From: Vibrio sp. AND4
Lineage (GTDB): Bacteria; Pseudomonadota; Gammaproteobacteria; Enterobacterales; Vibrionaceae
Assembly (NCBI RefSeq): GCF_000171815.1
Contig: NZ_ABGR01000001.1
Coordinates: 310,001 to 374,000 of the forward strand
Direction: 5' to 3'
DNA: 64,000 nucleotides
In this document: one piece after another, positions 56,180-64,000 of the stretch
Layout of the letters: every line of letters begins with the position of its first letter
Numbering within the stretch: position 1 is the stretch's first letter
The notes under the pieces: model-generated
What the model was told of the DNA's origin: nothing
Seen by the model: the letters and a program-made list of their open reading frames with translations, nothing else
Databases searched by the model: none
Translations under genes and position numbers: made by a program

Positions 56180-57841
56180 TCACATGTTTTGATAACTTGG
56201 TCCACCGCCGCCTTCTGGTGCTTTCCATGTGATGTTCTGCGACGGATCTTTGATGTCACATGTTTTGCAATGTACGCAGTTGGTGGCGTTAATTTGAAAT
56301 ATTCGTTCGCCTTCAACTTCCACCACTTCATAAACACCCGCAGGACAGTAACGCTGGCTAGGTTCGCCAAACTTCTTCAAATGCACCTGAATCGGAATAT
56401 GAGGGTAAGTGAGATGTAAATGGCATGGCTGATTTTCCTCGTGCTGTGTTCCGGATAAAAACACCGATGAGGGCTTATCAAAGCTTATGATGCCATCAGG
56501 TTTTCCATACTCAATGGGGTGGCATTCGTCACTCTGTTTTAATTGTTCATGATCGGGCGAGAGATCGTGCATTGTCCAAGGCATTGGTCTCTTTACTAGA
56601 GGCTGCCAGATATTATGCTCAAACGTCGAAAGAGCGCCGCCAAGCAGATTGCCAAACTTATGAATATTAGCACCAAAGTTGCGGGTCTCGCTGAGTTCTT
56701 CATATAGCCATGAATCTTCAAACTTGGTTTGGTAATCCGGCTCAGAATTGGTTTGCGTGAATGCTTCGATAATGGCTTCTGCAGCCAACAAACCGGATTT
56801 CATTGCGGTATGGCTGCCTTTGATTTTAGCGACATTTAAGGTGCCCGCATCACAACCAATCAATATACCGCCGGGGAATTGTTGTCTTGGCAAAGAAGAG
56901 AGTCCGCCTTTGGCAATGGCCCTTGCGCCGTAAGCGATTCTTTGAGCGCCTCTCAAATATTTTTCGATTGCCGGGTGATGCTTAAAGCGCTGAAATTCGT
57001 CAAACGGGCTTAAGTGAGGATTGCTGTAATTTAAATCGACAATTAGCCCGACGGCAATTTGATTGTTCTCCATATGATAGAGAAACCCGCCGCCTGTGGT
57101 GTTGGATTCACTCAGTGGATACCCTGCAGAATGAATCACGCTGCCCGATTGCTCTTTGGCGTTTGCTGGTAACTCCCAAATCTCTTTAAGCCCGAGTGCA
57201 TAATGTTGCGGCTGTTTACCATCGTCTAAACCAAATCGTTGGATGAGTTCTTTACCAAGATGACCTCGGCATCCCTCGGCGAATACTGTGTATTTGGCTT
57301 TTAACTCAATACCTGCTTCAAAATTGGGTTTGGGCTTTCCTTGTTTGTCTAAGCCCATATCAGAGGTATTGACGCCGGTGACTGTGCCAGATGCGTCATA
57401 GTTAAGCGTCGAAGCGGCGAAACCCGGATAAACCTCAACCCCCAGTGATTCCGCTTGTTTTGCTAACCAGCGACATAAGTTCGCTAGGCTTATAACGTAG
57501 TTATTTTCGTCGTTGTGCATTGGATTTGGCGTAAGAAAGTGGGGAACACGAACGTGATTTAGTTCAGTCGTTAGGTATAAGAAAGCATCGTTTGTGACGG
57601 GTGTGGAAAGAGGTGCGCCCATGCAACGCCAATCGGGGAAGAGTTCATCTAATGCTCGTGTATCGAATACCGCTCCGGATAAGATATGTGCGCCAACTTC
57701 TGAGCCTTTTTCTACCACACAAATAGAAAGTTGCTCACCTTCACGCTCTTGGTTGAGCTGTCCTAAGCGGCATGCGGCACTCAACCCGGCTGGACCGGCG
57801 CCAACGATTAACACATCAAATTCCATGCATTCTCGTTCCAT
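56180..57841 (-). CDS. etfD: Electron transfer flavoprotein-ubiquinone oxidoreductase
   Basis: Membrane-associated FAD and 4Fe-4S enzyme that passes electrons from ETF to ubiquinone. The 553 residues start with a Rossmann FAD motif (VLIVGAGPAGLSAACRL) and include GGGFLYHM and the substrate-binding middle region. The iron-sulfur cysteines are in RYCPAGVYEV and NCVHCKTCDIKDP near the C-terminus. AAGGAAG precedes the ATG at 57841. Divergent from etfBA with a LiuR-like operator between, linking it to acyl-CoA dehydrogenases LiuA and IvdC. Confidence 0.94.
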   Translation of the reverse strand: MERECMEFDVLIVGAGPAGLSAACRLGQLNQEREGEQLSICVVEKGSEVGAHILSGAVFDTRALDELFPDWRCMGAPLSTPVTNDAFLYLTTELNHVRVPHFLTPNPMHNDENNYVISLANLCRWLAKQAESLGVEVYPGFAASTLNYDASGTVTGVNTSDMGLDKQGKPKPNFEAGIELKAKYTVFAEGCRGHLGKELIQRFGLDDGKQPQHYALGLKEIWELPANAKEQSGSVIHSAGYPLSESNTTGGGFLYHMENNQIAVGLIVDLNYSNPHLSPFDEFQRFKHHPAIEKYLRGAQRIAYGARAIAKGGLSSLPRQQFPGGILIGCDAGTLNVAKIKGSHTAMKSGLLAAEAIIEAFTQTNSEPDYQTKFEDSWLYEELSETRNFGANIHKFGNLLGGALSTFEHNIWQPLVKRPMPWTMHDLSPDHEQLKQSDECHPIEYGKPDGIISFDKPSSVFLSGTQHEENQPCHLHLTYPHIPIQVHLKKFGEPSQRYCPAGVYEVVEVEGERIFQINATNCVHCKTCDIKDPSQNITWKAPEGGGGPSYQNM

Positions 57842-57926
57842 TACACTTCTTCCTTTTTAAGAACCCTTTATTTGTTTGTTAGGTGCTTCTTTTAATAAAC
57901 AGCGCTCGTATAAAACTATAGTCCAG

Positions 57927-57942
57927 TTGACGTAAACGTAAA
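57927..57942. promoter_or_regulatory. LiuR-like operator between etfD and etfB
   Basis: TTGACGTAAACGTAAA; its reverse complement TTTACGTTTACGTCAA differs from the copy at 18675 at one position of 16. It lies 86 bp upstream of etfD and 177 bp upstream of etfB in the 277-bp divergent spacer. Extends the liu/ivd regulon to electron transfer genes (inference). Confidence 0.7.
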
Positions 57943-58118
57943 CTAAACTAAGCTCAAATGGTAACGTCAAACGGCGTGATAAGATCTTTAAGTGACAGGG
58001 TCATAATTTGGCTTTTTGCAAGCAACATGCTGAAAATTAGACCTTTAATCGAGATCTTTAACACGTATAACCCATTTGCTAGGACGCGTATCGCGTAAGC
58101 GATCTGCTAGGAGGGAAT

Positions 58119-58868
58119 GTGAAAGTACTGGTTGCGATCAAACGCGTAATTGACCCTTATGTGAAAGTAAGGGTGAAATCGGATGGTTCCGGTGTGGAAA
58201 CCAATAACGTAAAAATGACGATGAATCCATTCTGTGAAATTGCAGTGGAAGAGGCGGTACGTTTAAAAGAATGCGGCATTGCCGAAGAAGTATTGGTGGT
58301 GTCGATTGGAGACGCTAGTTGTCAGGAACAATTACGTTCAGCATTGGCATTAGGCGCGGATCGTGCGATCCATATTAATGTAGATCTGCCCCCTGAGCCT
58401 CTTGCAGTTGCGAAGTTACTCAAAGCCGTTATGCAACAAGAGCAGGCAAAATTGGTGCTTTTGGGTAAGCAGTCGGTCGATACAGACAATAACCAAGTCG
58501 CTCAAATGTTAGCAGCACTGACGAATCGTCCACAGGGTACGTTTGTATCGGAAGTGAAAGTTGAAGGAGAGACGGTTTTGATCACCCGTGAAATAGACGG
58601 TGGACTAGAAACGCTCAAACTGGATTTACCTGCAATTATTAGTACGGATTTACGTCTGAATGAACCGCGCTATGCGTCTTTGCCGAATATTATGAAGGCG
58701 AAGAAGAAACCGCTATCGGTAATGACGGCAGACTGCTTTGGCGTGAGTGTTGAGCGTTCTCAGCAAGTTCTGGAGGTTATGGCGCCACCAGTTCGCGAAG
58801 CAGGCGAAATGCTTGCTAGTGTGAGTGAGTTAGTCGACAAACTCAAAAATGAAGCTAAGGTGATTTAG
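58119..58868 (+). CDS. etfB: Electron transfer flavoprotein beta subunit
   Basis: AMP-binding subunit of ETF, which carries electrons from acyl-CoA dehydrogenases to ETF-QO. The 249-residue protein has MNPFCEIAVEEAVRLKE, the ALGADRAIHI segment and GKQSVDTDNNQVAQMLAALT typical of EtfB. It starts with GTG preceded by TAGGAGGG. etfA follows after 11 bp. Confidence 0.94.
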   Translation: MKVLVAIKRVIDPYVKVRVKSDGSGVETNNVKMTMNPFCEIAVEEAVRLKECGIAEEVLVVSIGDASCQEQLRSALALGADRAIHINVDLPPEPLAVAKLLKAVMQQEQAKLVLLGKQSVDTDNNQVAQMLAALTNRPQGTFVSEVKVEGETVLITREIDGGLETLKLDLPAIISTDLRLNEPRYASLPNIMKAKKKPLSVMTADCFGVSVERSQQVLEVMAPPVREAGEMLASVSELVDKLKNEAKVI

Positions 58869-58879
58869 GAGTCATAACT

Positions 58880-59845
58880 ATGGAAAACAGACAGTTAGCA
58901 ACCTTGGTCATTGTGGAACATAATCACCAATCACTTTCAGTAGACACGCTTCGTACACTGAGTGCTGCGTCCCAGATCCAGCAAGACGGGATAGCTTTGC
59001 CTGTCACAGCGCTGTTAGTTGGTTATCAATGTGATTCAGTGTTGGATGAGTTGAAGTGCGTGCAAGGTATCTCGCAGATCATTTTGGCCGATGCGGTAGA
59101 ATATAAATACTCACTTGCAGAAAATTTCTCAGCCCTGATCGCTGATATTAGTGAGGGTTTTTCGCACATCCTTGCCCCTGCGAGTACCTTTGGTAAGAAC
59201 CTGATGCCCCGTGTTGCAGCCCTGCTAGATGTTGGGCAATTGTCGGATGTAATTGCGATTGAGTCTCTTGATACGGTTGTCCGACCTATCTATGCCGGTA
59301 ATGCGCTAGCCAGAGTTCGATCGGACGATGCTGTCAAAGTGATGACGATTCGAAGCTCTGCGTTTGACGCTATTACTGTGTCTGAATCTCCAATGGTTGA
59401 GAACATCATGACGTTGGAAACGGTAATTAATTCAGAGCACAGTGAGTTCGTCTCTCAACAAAAAGCTGAAAGTGAGAGGCCAGAGTTGCCAGCGGCGAAC
59501 GTTGTGGTCTCTGGTGGCCGCGGTTTAGGTAGCAAAGAGAGCTTTGCGCTGGTAGAACAGCTTGCGGATAAGCTTAGTGGGGCGATTGGAGCGTCGCGTG
59601 CTGCGGTGGACGCAGGCTTTGTCTCTAATGATTTGCAAGTAGGGCAAACGGGAAAGATTGTTGCGCCACAGCTGTACATTGCCGTGGGCATTTCCGGCGC
59701 CATTCAGCATTTAGCAGGGATGAAGGATTCCAAGGTGATTGTGGCGATCAACAGTGATCCTGAAGCCCCGATTTTTCAAATCGCGGACTATGGTTTGGTT
59801 GGTGATTTGTTTGAGATTATGCCAGAGTTGTTAGAGCAGCTTTAA
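58880..59845 (+). CDS. etfA: Electron transfer flavoprotein alpha subunit
   Basis: FAD-binding subunit of ETF, 321 residues. The C-terminal FAD domain carries [45 protein letters not shown] and the [16 protein letters not shown] segment. Second gene of etfBA. Confidence 0.95.
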   Translation: MENRQLATLVIVEHNHQSLSVDTLRTLSAASQIQQDGIALPVTALLVGYQCDSVLDELKCVQGISQIILADAVEYKYSLAENFSALIADISEGFSHILAPASTFGKNLMPRVAALLDVGQLSDVIAIESLDTVVRPIYAGNALARVRSDDAVKVMTIRSSAFDAITVSESPMVENIMTLETVINSEHSEFVSQQKAESERPELPAANVVVSGGRGLGSKESFALVEQLADKLSGAIGASRAAVDAGFVSNDLQVGQTGKIVAPQLYIAVGISGAIQHLAGMKDSKVIVAINSDPEAPIFQIADYGLVGDLFEIMPELLEQL

Positions 59846-59879
59846 GGTCACTCTCCCTTGTTCAATATTTTAAGTCGTC

Positions 59880-59914
59880 ATTCTGAATAGTGAGGAATGA
59901 GCGTGATTCAGAAT
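59880..59914. repeat. Candidate dispersed short repeat
   Basis: ATTCTGAAT (59880-59888) and ATTCAGAAT (59906-59914) form an inverted repeat around GAGGAATGAGC-type sequence. It looks like the small intergenic repeats scattered in Vibrio genomes, recalled from memory. Only one copy is in the window. The 251-bp gap around it holds no gene. Confidence 0.35.
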
Positions 59915-60050
59915 CTATCATCAAAGTTCGTAGAGGATTCACTATTATGAAAGCCCCTCAGTGTGCTTTGCCGATGGATTTTCCTAGTCGCGCCTAGGCT
60001 TACTGGAAAGACGCGCTGGGATTTTCACTTTAAACTCGTCCTCATAACAA

Positions 60051-60081
60051 AAGGGCTTCCAATCGGAAGCCCTTGCTTATT
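60051..60081. terminator. Terminator between convergent etfA and bkdB
   Basis: AAGGGCTTCC-AATC-GGAAGCCCTT, a perfect 10-bp stem, followed on the + strand by GCTTATTTTT and on the other by TTGTTATG; probably bidirectional. Confidence 0.88.
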
Positions 60082-60096
60082 TTTAAAGAATACTAA

Positions 60097-61239
60097 TTAT
60101 ACGCTCGGTCTCCTCAAGTGTTCTACCAAGGACTTGGTGAACCTGGCCGCTTCACCACCAGTGCATGCGCGGTGATCGAAGGTAATCGACAACGGCATCG
60201 CTTTAACTGCAACGGCTTGTCCGTCTTGAATTACCACTTTATCTATTATCCTGCCAGCACCGACAATCGCAACTTGCGGAGGTGTCACGACTGGCGTTGC
60301 ATAAATACCAGCAATTGCACCGAAGTTTGACAGCGTAATGGTCGCGTGTTGCAGTTGTTCACGGCTAACCTTGCGCTCACGTATGCCTCGTACGGTTTGG
60401 TCCAGCCACCGACGTACATCTTGCGGTTCGTATTCATCAGCGTGCCTCAGAACAGGGACATACAAACCATACTGGCTGTCGACGGCAATACCAATGTTTA
60501 CGGCGCTATGGACACAGCGTGTCATGGTTTCGGCATCGAACCATGCATTCATGGCGGGCTCTTCCCGACACGCATAAACTATGGCTTGGACAAGACGAAT
60601 ACTGATGTCTTCGCCTTGCTTCCAACCATCCAAGACGGCCTCCTCTGTAATGGTGACTGCCGCGACATTATGGTGAGAGTCTGCCATGGTCGACACCATG
60701 GTCCGACGTGCCCCTTTCAGTACCTCAGTTCCAGGACGTTGCTTGCCAGCTTCGTCATAAATATCTGAATCAAGGATTAAACCGTCAGGGCCGCTGCCTT
60801 TCACCTGCGTTAAATCGACCCCAAGCTTGTTCGCTAATAAACGCGCAGAAGGAAGAGCACAGATGAGGTTATCAGGAGAGGGGGTATGTTCACCGCCAAT
60901 CCAAAAATCATCCACATTGACATTGTGTGCGTGCTGAGAAACATTACCCACAACCGTTGCGGCATCGGCCGTTTGCTTTTGTTGTGAGACTGTATTTTTT
61001 GCCCCAGTTTCATCAATTTCTAGCAGTAGTGCACCAATATTGATGACATCACCTTCTTCACCGTGACGACTCACGATACGACCACCATAAGGTGCAGGCA
61101 CATCAACCGTCGCTTTTGCAGTTTCTACGGTAAGCACCACTTGGTCGAGTTGGACCATATCACCGACACTGATATGCCATTTTACAATCTCTGATTCAGC
61201 GAGACCCTCGCCAAGATCGGGTAAGTTAAAGGTTTTCAT
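60097..61239 (-). CDS. bkdB: Branched-chain alpha-keto acid dehydrogenase E2 (dihydrolipoyl acyltransferase)
   Basis: Core of the BCKDH complex, transferring acyl groups to CoA. From the ATG at 61239 (overlapping the bkdA2 stop, ATGA) the protein has 380 residues; the open frame extends upstream only by reading through bkdA2. One lipoyl domain (about 1-77, lipoylated K42 in ETAKATVDV), a subunit-binding domain (about 125-162) and the catalytic domain (about 170-380). The active-site motif reads DHRACTGG, with H356 kept but Thr replacing the usual Asp of HxxxDG; similar DHRAVTGG variants exist in this subfamily. Confidence 0.92.
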   Translation of the reverse strand: MKTFNLPDLGEGLAESEIVKWHISVGDMVQLDQVVLTVETAKATVDVPAPYGGRIVSRHGEEGDVINIGALLLEIDETGAKNTVSQQKQTADAATVVGNVSQHAHNVNVDDFWIGGEHTPSPDNLICALPSARLLANKLGVDLTQVKGSGPDGLILDSDIYDEAGKQRPGTEVLKGARRTMVSTMADSHHNVAAVTITEEAVLDGWKQGEDISIRLVQAIVYACREEPAMNAWFDAETMTRCVHSAVNIGIAVDSQYGLYVPVLRHADEYEPQDVRRWLDQTVRGIRERKVSREQLQHATITLSNFGAIAGIYATPVVTPPQVAIVGAGRIIDKVVIQDGQAVAVKAMPLSITFDHRACTGGEAARFTKSLVEHLRRPSV

Positions 61240-62219
61240 TTCCAATCCTCCATGAGTTCGCGCGCGGCCAGTACAATGTCTTCTTCCTGAATCATGTAAT
61301 AATCTTCGTTGCGGTAGTAGGGCATAATGGTATCCATACCAGTGATACGTTTTGGTGGCGCCTTGAGTAGGCACAAAGCATGTTCTGCGGTTCTGGCAAG
61401 TAGCTCTGACCCAACACCACAGGTTTTACTTGCTTCGTGTACCACTAGGAGGCGTCCAGTTTTCTCTAGCGAACGGAAAATGGTTGCGGTGTCTATTGGT
61501 TTGATACTCGCTAAATCGATCACTTCAACCTCGATACCTTGATGAGATAGTGTTTGAGCCGCTTGCAGTGATTCGACCACGCAAGCGCCCCAAGTTACTA
61601 ATGTTATGTCGCGGCCTTTACGTAAGGTAAAGCAAGTATCTAGAGGAAGTGCCTCGCCGTTATCAATCACTTCTGATTTTACTGTGCGATAGATGCGTTT
61701 CGGCTCAAAGAACATCACCGGATCATTGCTACGGATGGCAGCTAGGAGCAGTCCATAAGCACGTTGCGGTGATGAAGGAATGACAACCTTAAATCCTGCA
61801 GTATGAGCAAACAAAGCTTCGACACTTTCGGAGTGATGTTCTGGTGCGTGAATACCGCCACCAAAGGGCGCGCGGAATACTGCAGGGCAGGTAAGACGAC
61901 CACGAGTTCGGTTACGCATTCGCGCGGCGTGACACATTAAATGCTCCAGAGCGGGGAAGACAAAACCTTGGAATTGAAACTCTGCCACTGGACGTAAGCC
62001 TTGCGATGCCATCCCGATGGTAACACCGCCAATAAGTGCTTCTGCCAAGGGCGTATCGATAACACGCTTGAGACCGTATTTTTGCTTGAGACCGACAGTG
62101 GCGCGAAATACACCGCCGTTGTCGCCTACATCTTCACCAAGCACGATAACACTTTGATCATGTTCCATTTCATGGTGCAGTGCGAGGTTCACTGCTTCAA
62201 CTAATGTGAGCTCAGCCAT
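61236..62219 (-). CDS. bkdA2: Branched-chain alpha-keto acid dehydrogenase E1 beta subunit
   Basis: Thiamine-diphosphate-dependent decarboxylase subunit, 327 residues, with VLGEDVGDNGGVFRATVGL near the N-terminus and the C-terminal transketolase-type domain containing VVHEASKTCGVGSE. The 8-bp overlap with bkdA1 and 4-bp overlap with bkdB show one tight operon. Confidence 0.94.
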   Translation of the reverse strand: MAELTLVEAVNLALHHEMEHDQSVIVLGEDVGDNGGVFRATVGLKQKYGLKRVIDTPLAEALIGGVTIGMASQGLRPVAEFQFQGFVFPALEHLMCHAARMRNRTRGRLTCPAVFRAPFGGGIHAPEHHSESVEALFAHTAGFKVVIPSSPQRAYGLLLAAIRSNDPVMFFEPKRIYRTVKSEVIDNGEALPLDTCFTLRKGRDITLVTWGACVVESLQAAQTLSHQGIEVEVIDLASIKPIDTATIFRSLEKTGRLLVVHEASKTCGVGSELLARTAEHALCLLKAPPKRITGMDTIMPYYRNEDYYMIQEEDIVLAARELMEDWK

Positions 62220-63306
62220 GCTTCCCTCCCTGCATTCGCATTGCTTTGTTGATCAGTTCATCCCTTTGCGCGTGAAGCTCGTTTGGAAGGGAGTCATAAA
62301 GAAAATCAAAGCCTGTTTCTGGCGCTTGGTTCGGCATGTTTAAATAACGTTCAACGGCGAGTGCAACTTGTTCTTGGCAGTGGACTTGCCACGCACTCTC
62401 TCTATCATCGCTCCAAGCACCTTGAGTGGTTAGAAAGGATTTAAGACGCTGTATTGGCTCATATTGCCACGCAATCCTAACTTCATCCTCACTGCGGTAA
62501 CGTGTCGCATCGTCGGCTGTTGTGTGGTCGCTTAAACGGTAACTCACGGCTTCAATTAATGTTGCTCCTTTGCCTTTTCTCGCTCGATCGAGGGCGGCCA
62601 TTGTGGCATCAAAAACGGCAATGATGTCATTGCCGTCCACTGTAATGCCGGGAATGCCGGCGCCTTTGGCTTTTTCCGACAAAAACTCCGCAGCGCATTG
62701 TAAGGTGCGTGGAACTGAGATAGCCCACTGGTTATTGTTTACGACAAAGACCAATGGTATGTTCCATGCACCAGCGCAGTTTATGGACTCTAGAAAATCA
62801 CCTTTGGACGTTCCCCCATCACCACACATCACTAAAGCGGCATCGTGATTACTTTGAATTTTGAGGGCAGCCGCAACCCCAACCGCGTGAGTACATTGGG
62901 TTGCTATCGGAACACAGAAGGGAAGATCCTTGCTAGGAAAAGGACTGCCTTCTGGGGCGAAATCGCTACCGCGTTCATCACCTCCCCAATACTGCAGGTT
63001 CTTTTCCATGCCGACTCCACGACACCACATGGCGGGCATATCGCGATAGTAGGGTATAAAGACATCACTGGCTTTCAGTGCTCTGCCGACCGCAATCCCA
63101 ATAGCTTCCGAGCCAAGGTGAGAAGGGTAGGTGCCCAATTTGCCAGTGCGTTGTAGGGCAACTGCTTTGTTGTCGTAGATACGAGTTAACACCATGTCTT
63201 GGTAAAAACCAACCAGTGTTTCTAGGTCAGCCCAGTTGGGTAGTTGGCTGACGAGGTTCCCATTATGGTCGATAAACCGATGCATGGGTAATGCCTGAAC
63301 GTTCAT
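62212..63306 (-). CDS. bkdA1: Branched-chain alpha-keto acid dehydrogenase E1 alpha subunit
   Basis: Decarboxylates the keto acids of leucine, valine and isoleucine together with BkdA2. The 364 residues have the thiamine-binding GDGGTSKGDF...NNNQWAIS motif and the phosphorylation-loop-like region YRLSDHTTADDATRYR. First gene of the leftward bkd operon, with a good AAGGAG upstream. No E3 (lipoamide dehydrogenase) gene is in the operon, so E3 is presumably shared. Confidence 0.94.
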   Translation of the reverse strand: MNVQALPMHRFIDHNGNLVSQLPNWADLETLVGFYQDMVLTRIYDNKAVALQRTGKLGTYPSHLGSEAIGIAVGRALKASDVFIPYYRDMPAMWCRGVGMEKNLQYWGGDERGSDFAPEGSPFPSKDLPFCVPIATQCTHAVGVAAALKIQSNHDAALVMCGDGGTSKGDFLESINCAGAWNIPLVFVVNNNQWAISVPRTLQCAAEFLSEKAKGAGIPGITVDGNDIIAVFDATMAALDRARKGKGATLIEAVSYRLSDHTTADDATRYRSEDEVRIAWQYEPIQRLKSFLTTQGAWSDDRESAWQVHCQEQVALAVERYLNMPNQAPETGFDFLYDSLPNELHAQRDELINKAMRMQGGKHG

Positions 63307-63887
63307 CTCAAGCTCCTTTTGAAGCTGCGAGTCTTTTGGACGGCAGCTACTTATGGTTAGATCAAAGCCTGTATGGGTACTCAGGCTTCGATATCAGCGC
63401 AAAAGGTCATACCTAGAACTGCCGTTGTTTTGTTAGATATCGACATACTTTCCTTCGTCTCTCTAGCAAAACGGTATTCCGATAAAACGCAAGGCACCGC
63501 ATAATACTGCTGTTTACAACGCCTTATCCAGAAATGAAACTCGGTATAACCTGATACACTAAGTGTAAACAAAATGTTAAATTATGCTTTGATTTAAGTG
63601 GTTTTACTTAGTAAAATGTCACGTACACTGCGCTTTTCTAGGATAAAACACTGCATTTTAGATTTGTACGATTTCAAAGTTGAAGGGATTCACTGAGGAG
63701 GAAGTGAAATTTGTAATAAAATTGTTTTGTTAGATTTTACGTATTGCACGCTTTATCAGCAGTTTGAGGCGATAATAAAGTGTAGTTGTCACGCTTTAAT
63801 GCTTGAACAGTACTTGTGACTTCCCAATGCTATGATATGAAGGTAGTGTGACTACTGATTAAAGCTTTTTATACACATGGAGAAGTT
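63307..63887. other. Intergenic region upstream of bkdA1 and the rightward gene at 63888
   Basis: A 581-bp A+T-rich divergent spacer. It contains the palindrome TTTTAC-TTA-GTAAAA (63602-63616) and TTTACGTATTG (about 63736), which matches only half of the LiuR-like motif. No full LiuR site and no convincing open frame were found. Confidence 0.45.
63602..63616. promoter_or_regulatory. Palindrome upstream of bkdA1
   Basis: TTTTAC-TTA-GTAAAA, perfect 6-bp arms with a 3-bp spacer, about 300 bp upstream of bkdA1 and 270 bp upstream of the gene at 63888. Possible operator for either; the binding protein is unknown. Confidence 0.35.
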
Positions 63888-64000
63888 ATGTACCACGTTC
63901 ATGTTTACTTTCCACTTCAGCAACAAGATAAAGCTCAAGCACTCAACGAGATCATTCGTCAGGAACGCCAAGATGTATTGCGAGTATCTCCGTTGGTGTG
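63888..64000 (+). CDS. DOPA 4,5-dioxygenase-like protein (5' part, continues beyond the window)
   Basis: GGAG lies 6 bp before an ATG that opens a frame running off the right edge. The first 37 residues begin MYHVHVYFPLQQQDKAQ, which resembles the N-terminus of the DOPA 4,5-dioxygenase family (YHxHVYF). Too little is visible to be sure. Confidence 0.55.
   Translation, partial: MYHVHVYFPLQQQDKAQALNEIIRQERQDVLRVSPLV

Noticed and set aside
61240..61374. N-terminal extension of bkdB
   Set aside because: It would translate bkdA2 in another frame; the lipoyl domain starts precisely at the ATG at 61239.

Overview
The window looks like a stretch of a Vibrio genome, most likely the second chromosome of a Harveyi-clade species. 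The call rests on recognisable proteins and gene pairs: an RNase II gene next to a CsdA-type helicase, a 504-residue Vibrio-type secreted leucyl aminopeptidase beside a vibriolysin-like M4 protease, and ivd/liu gene orders known from Shewanella and Vibrio. It is inference from protein sequence, not a database result. No rRNA, tRNA, CRISPR array or insertion sequence was seen.

Layout. 0-8 kb: truncated pstS, a DUF3024-like protein, an AraC-type regulator, rnb (RNase II), csdA/deaD helicase and an acetate kinase gene without pta beside it. 7.9-12.5 kb: a leftward cbb3-type oxidase operon (monoheme cytochrome c, ccoN, ccoO and an unusual five-heme ccoP). 12.5-13.5 kb: an A+T-rich patch with a small RelE/YoeB-like toxin candidate. 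13.5-26.5 kb: two divergent branched-chain amino-acid degradation operons, leftward liuRABC-E (leucine; liuD is not present) and rightward ivdABCDEFG (valine/isoleucine), with two LiuR-like operators between them. 27-31.8 kb: cyoABCDE, a bo3-type ubiquinol oxidase. 32-39 kb: an Old Yellow Enzyme-like oxidoreductase, LysR regulator, RidA protein, aldehyde dehydrogenase, M19-like protein and BCCT transporter, possibly a quaternary-amine uptake and catabolic cluster. 39-41.6 kb: two translationally coupled genes of unknown function preceded by an RNA hairpin. 42-46.3 kb: secreted M4 metalloprotease and M28 aminopeptidase. 46.5-49.5 kb: artPJQM arginine transporter behind tandem ARG boxes. 49.6-54.6 kb: exported intradiol dioxygenase-like protein, LysR, GST, an exported leucine-rich-repeat/DUF3859 protein, and a 1-kb region with a cryptic leftward small-ORF pair ending at a hairpin. 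54.6-64 kb: CSS-EAL c-di-GMP phosphodiesterase, ETF-ubiquinone oxidoreductase divergent from etfBA with a third LiuR-like operator between them, the leftward bkdA1-bkdA2-bkdB operon, and the start of a DOPA-dioxygenase-like gene.

How they work together (inference). BkdA1A2B makes branched acyl-CoAs; LiuA and IvdC oxidise them and pass electrons to EtfBA, then to ETF-QO and ubiquinone. The cyo oxidase in the same window can oxidise ubiquinol. The proteases and the art importer fit a peptide and amino-acid scavenging lifestyle. The shared 16-bp LiuR-like sites tie the liu, ivd and etf genes into one regulon although they lie 39 kb apart.

Several start sites were placed downstream of the longest open frame where a clear ribosome-binding site or family alignment supports this (AraC regulator, liuC, ivdA, ivdB, cyoD, M19-like protein, BCCT, the 578-aa protein, artP, bkdB).
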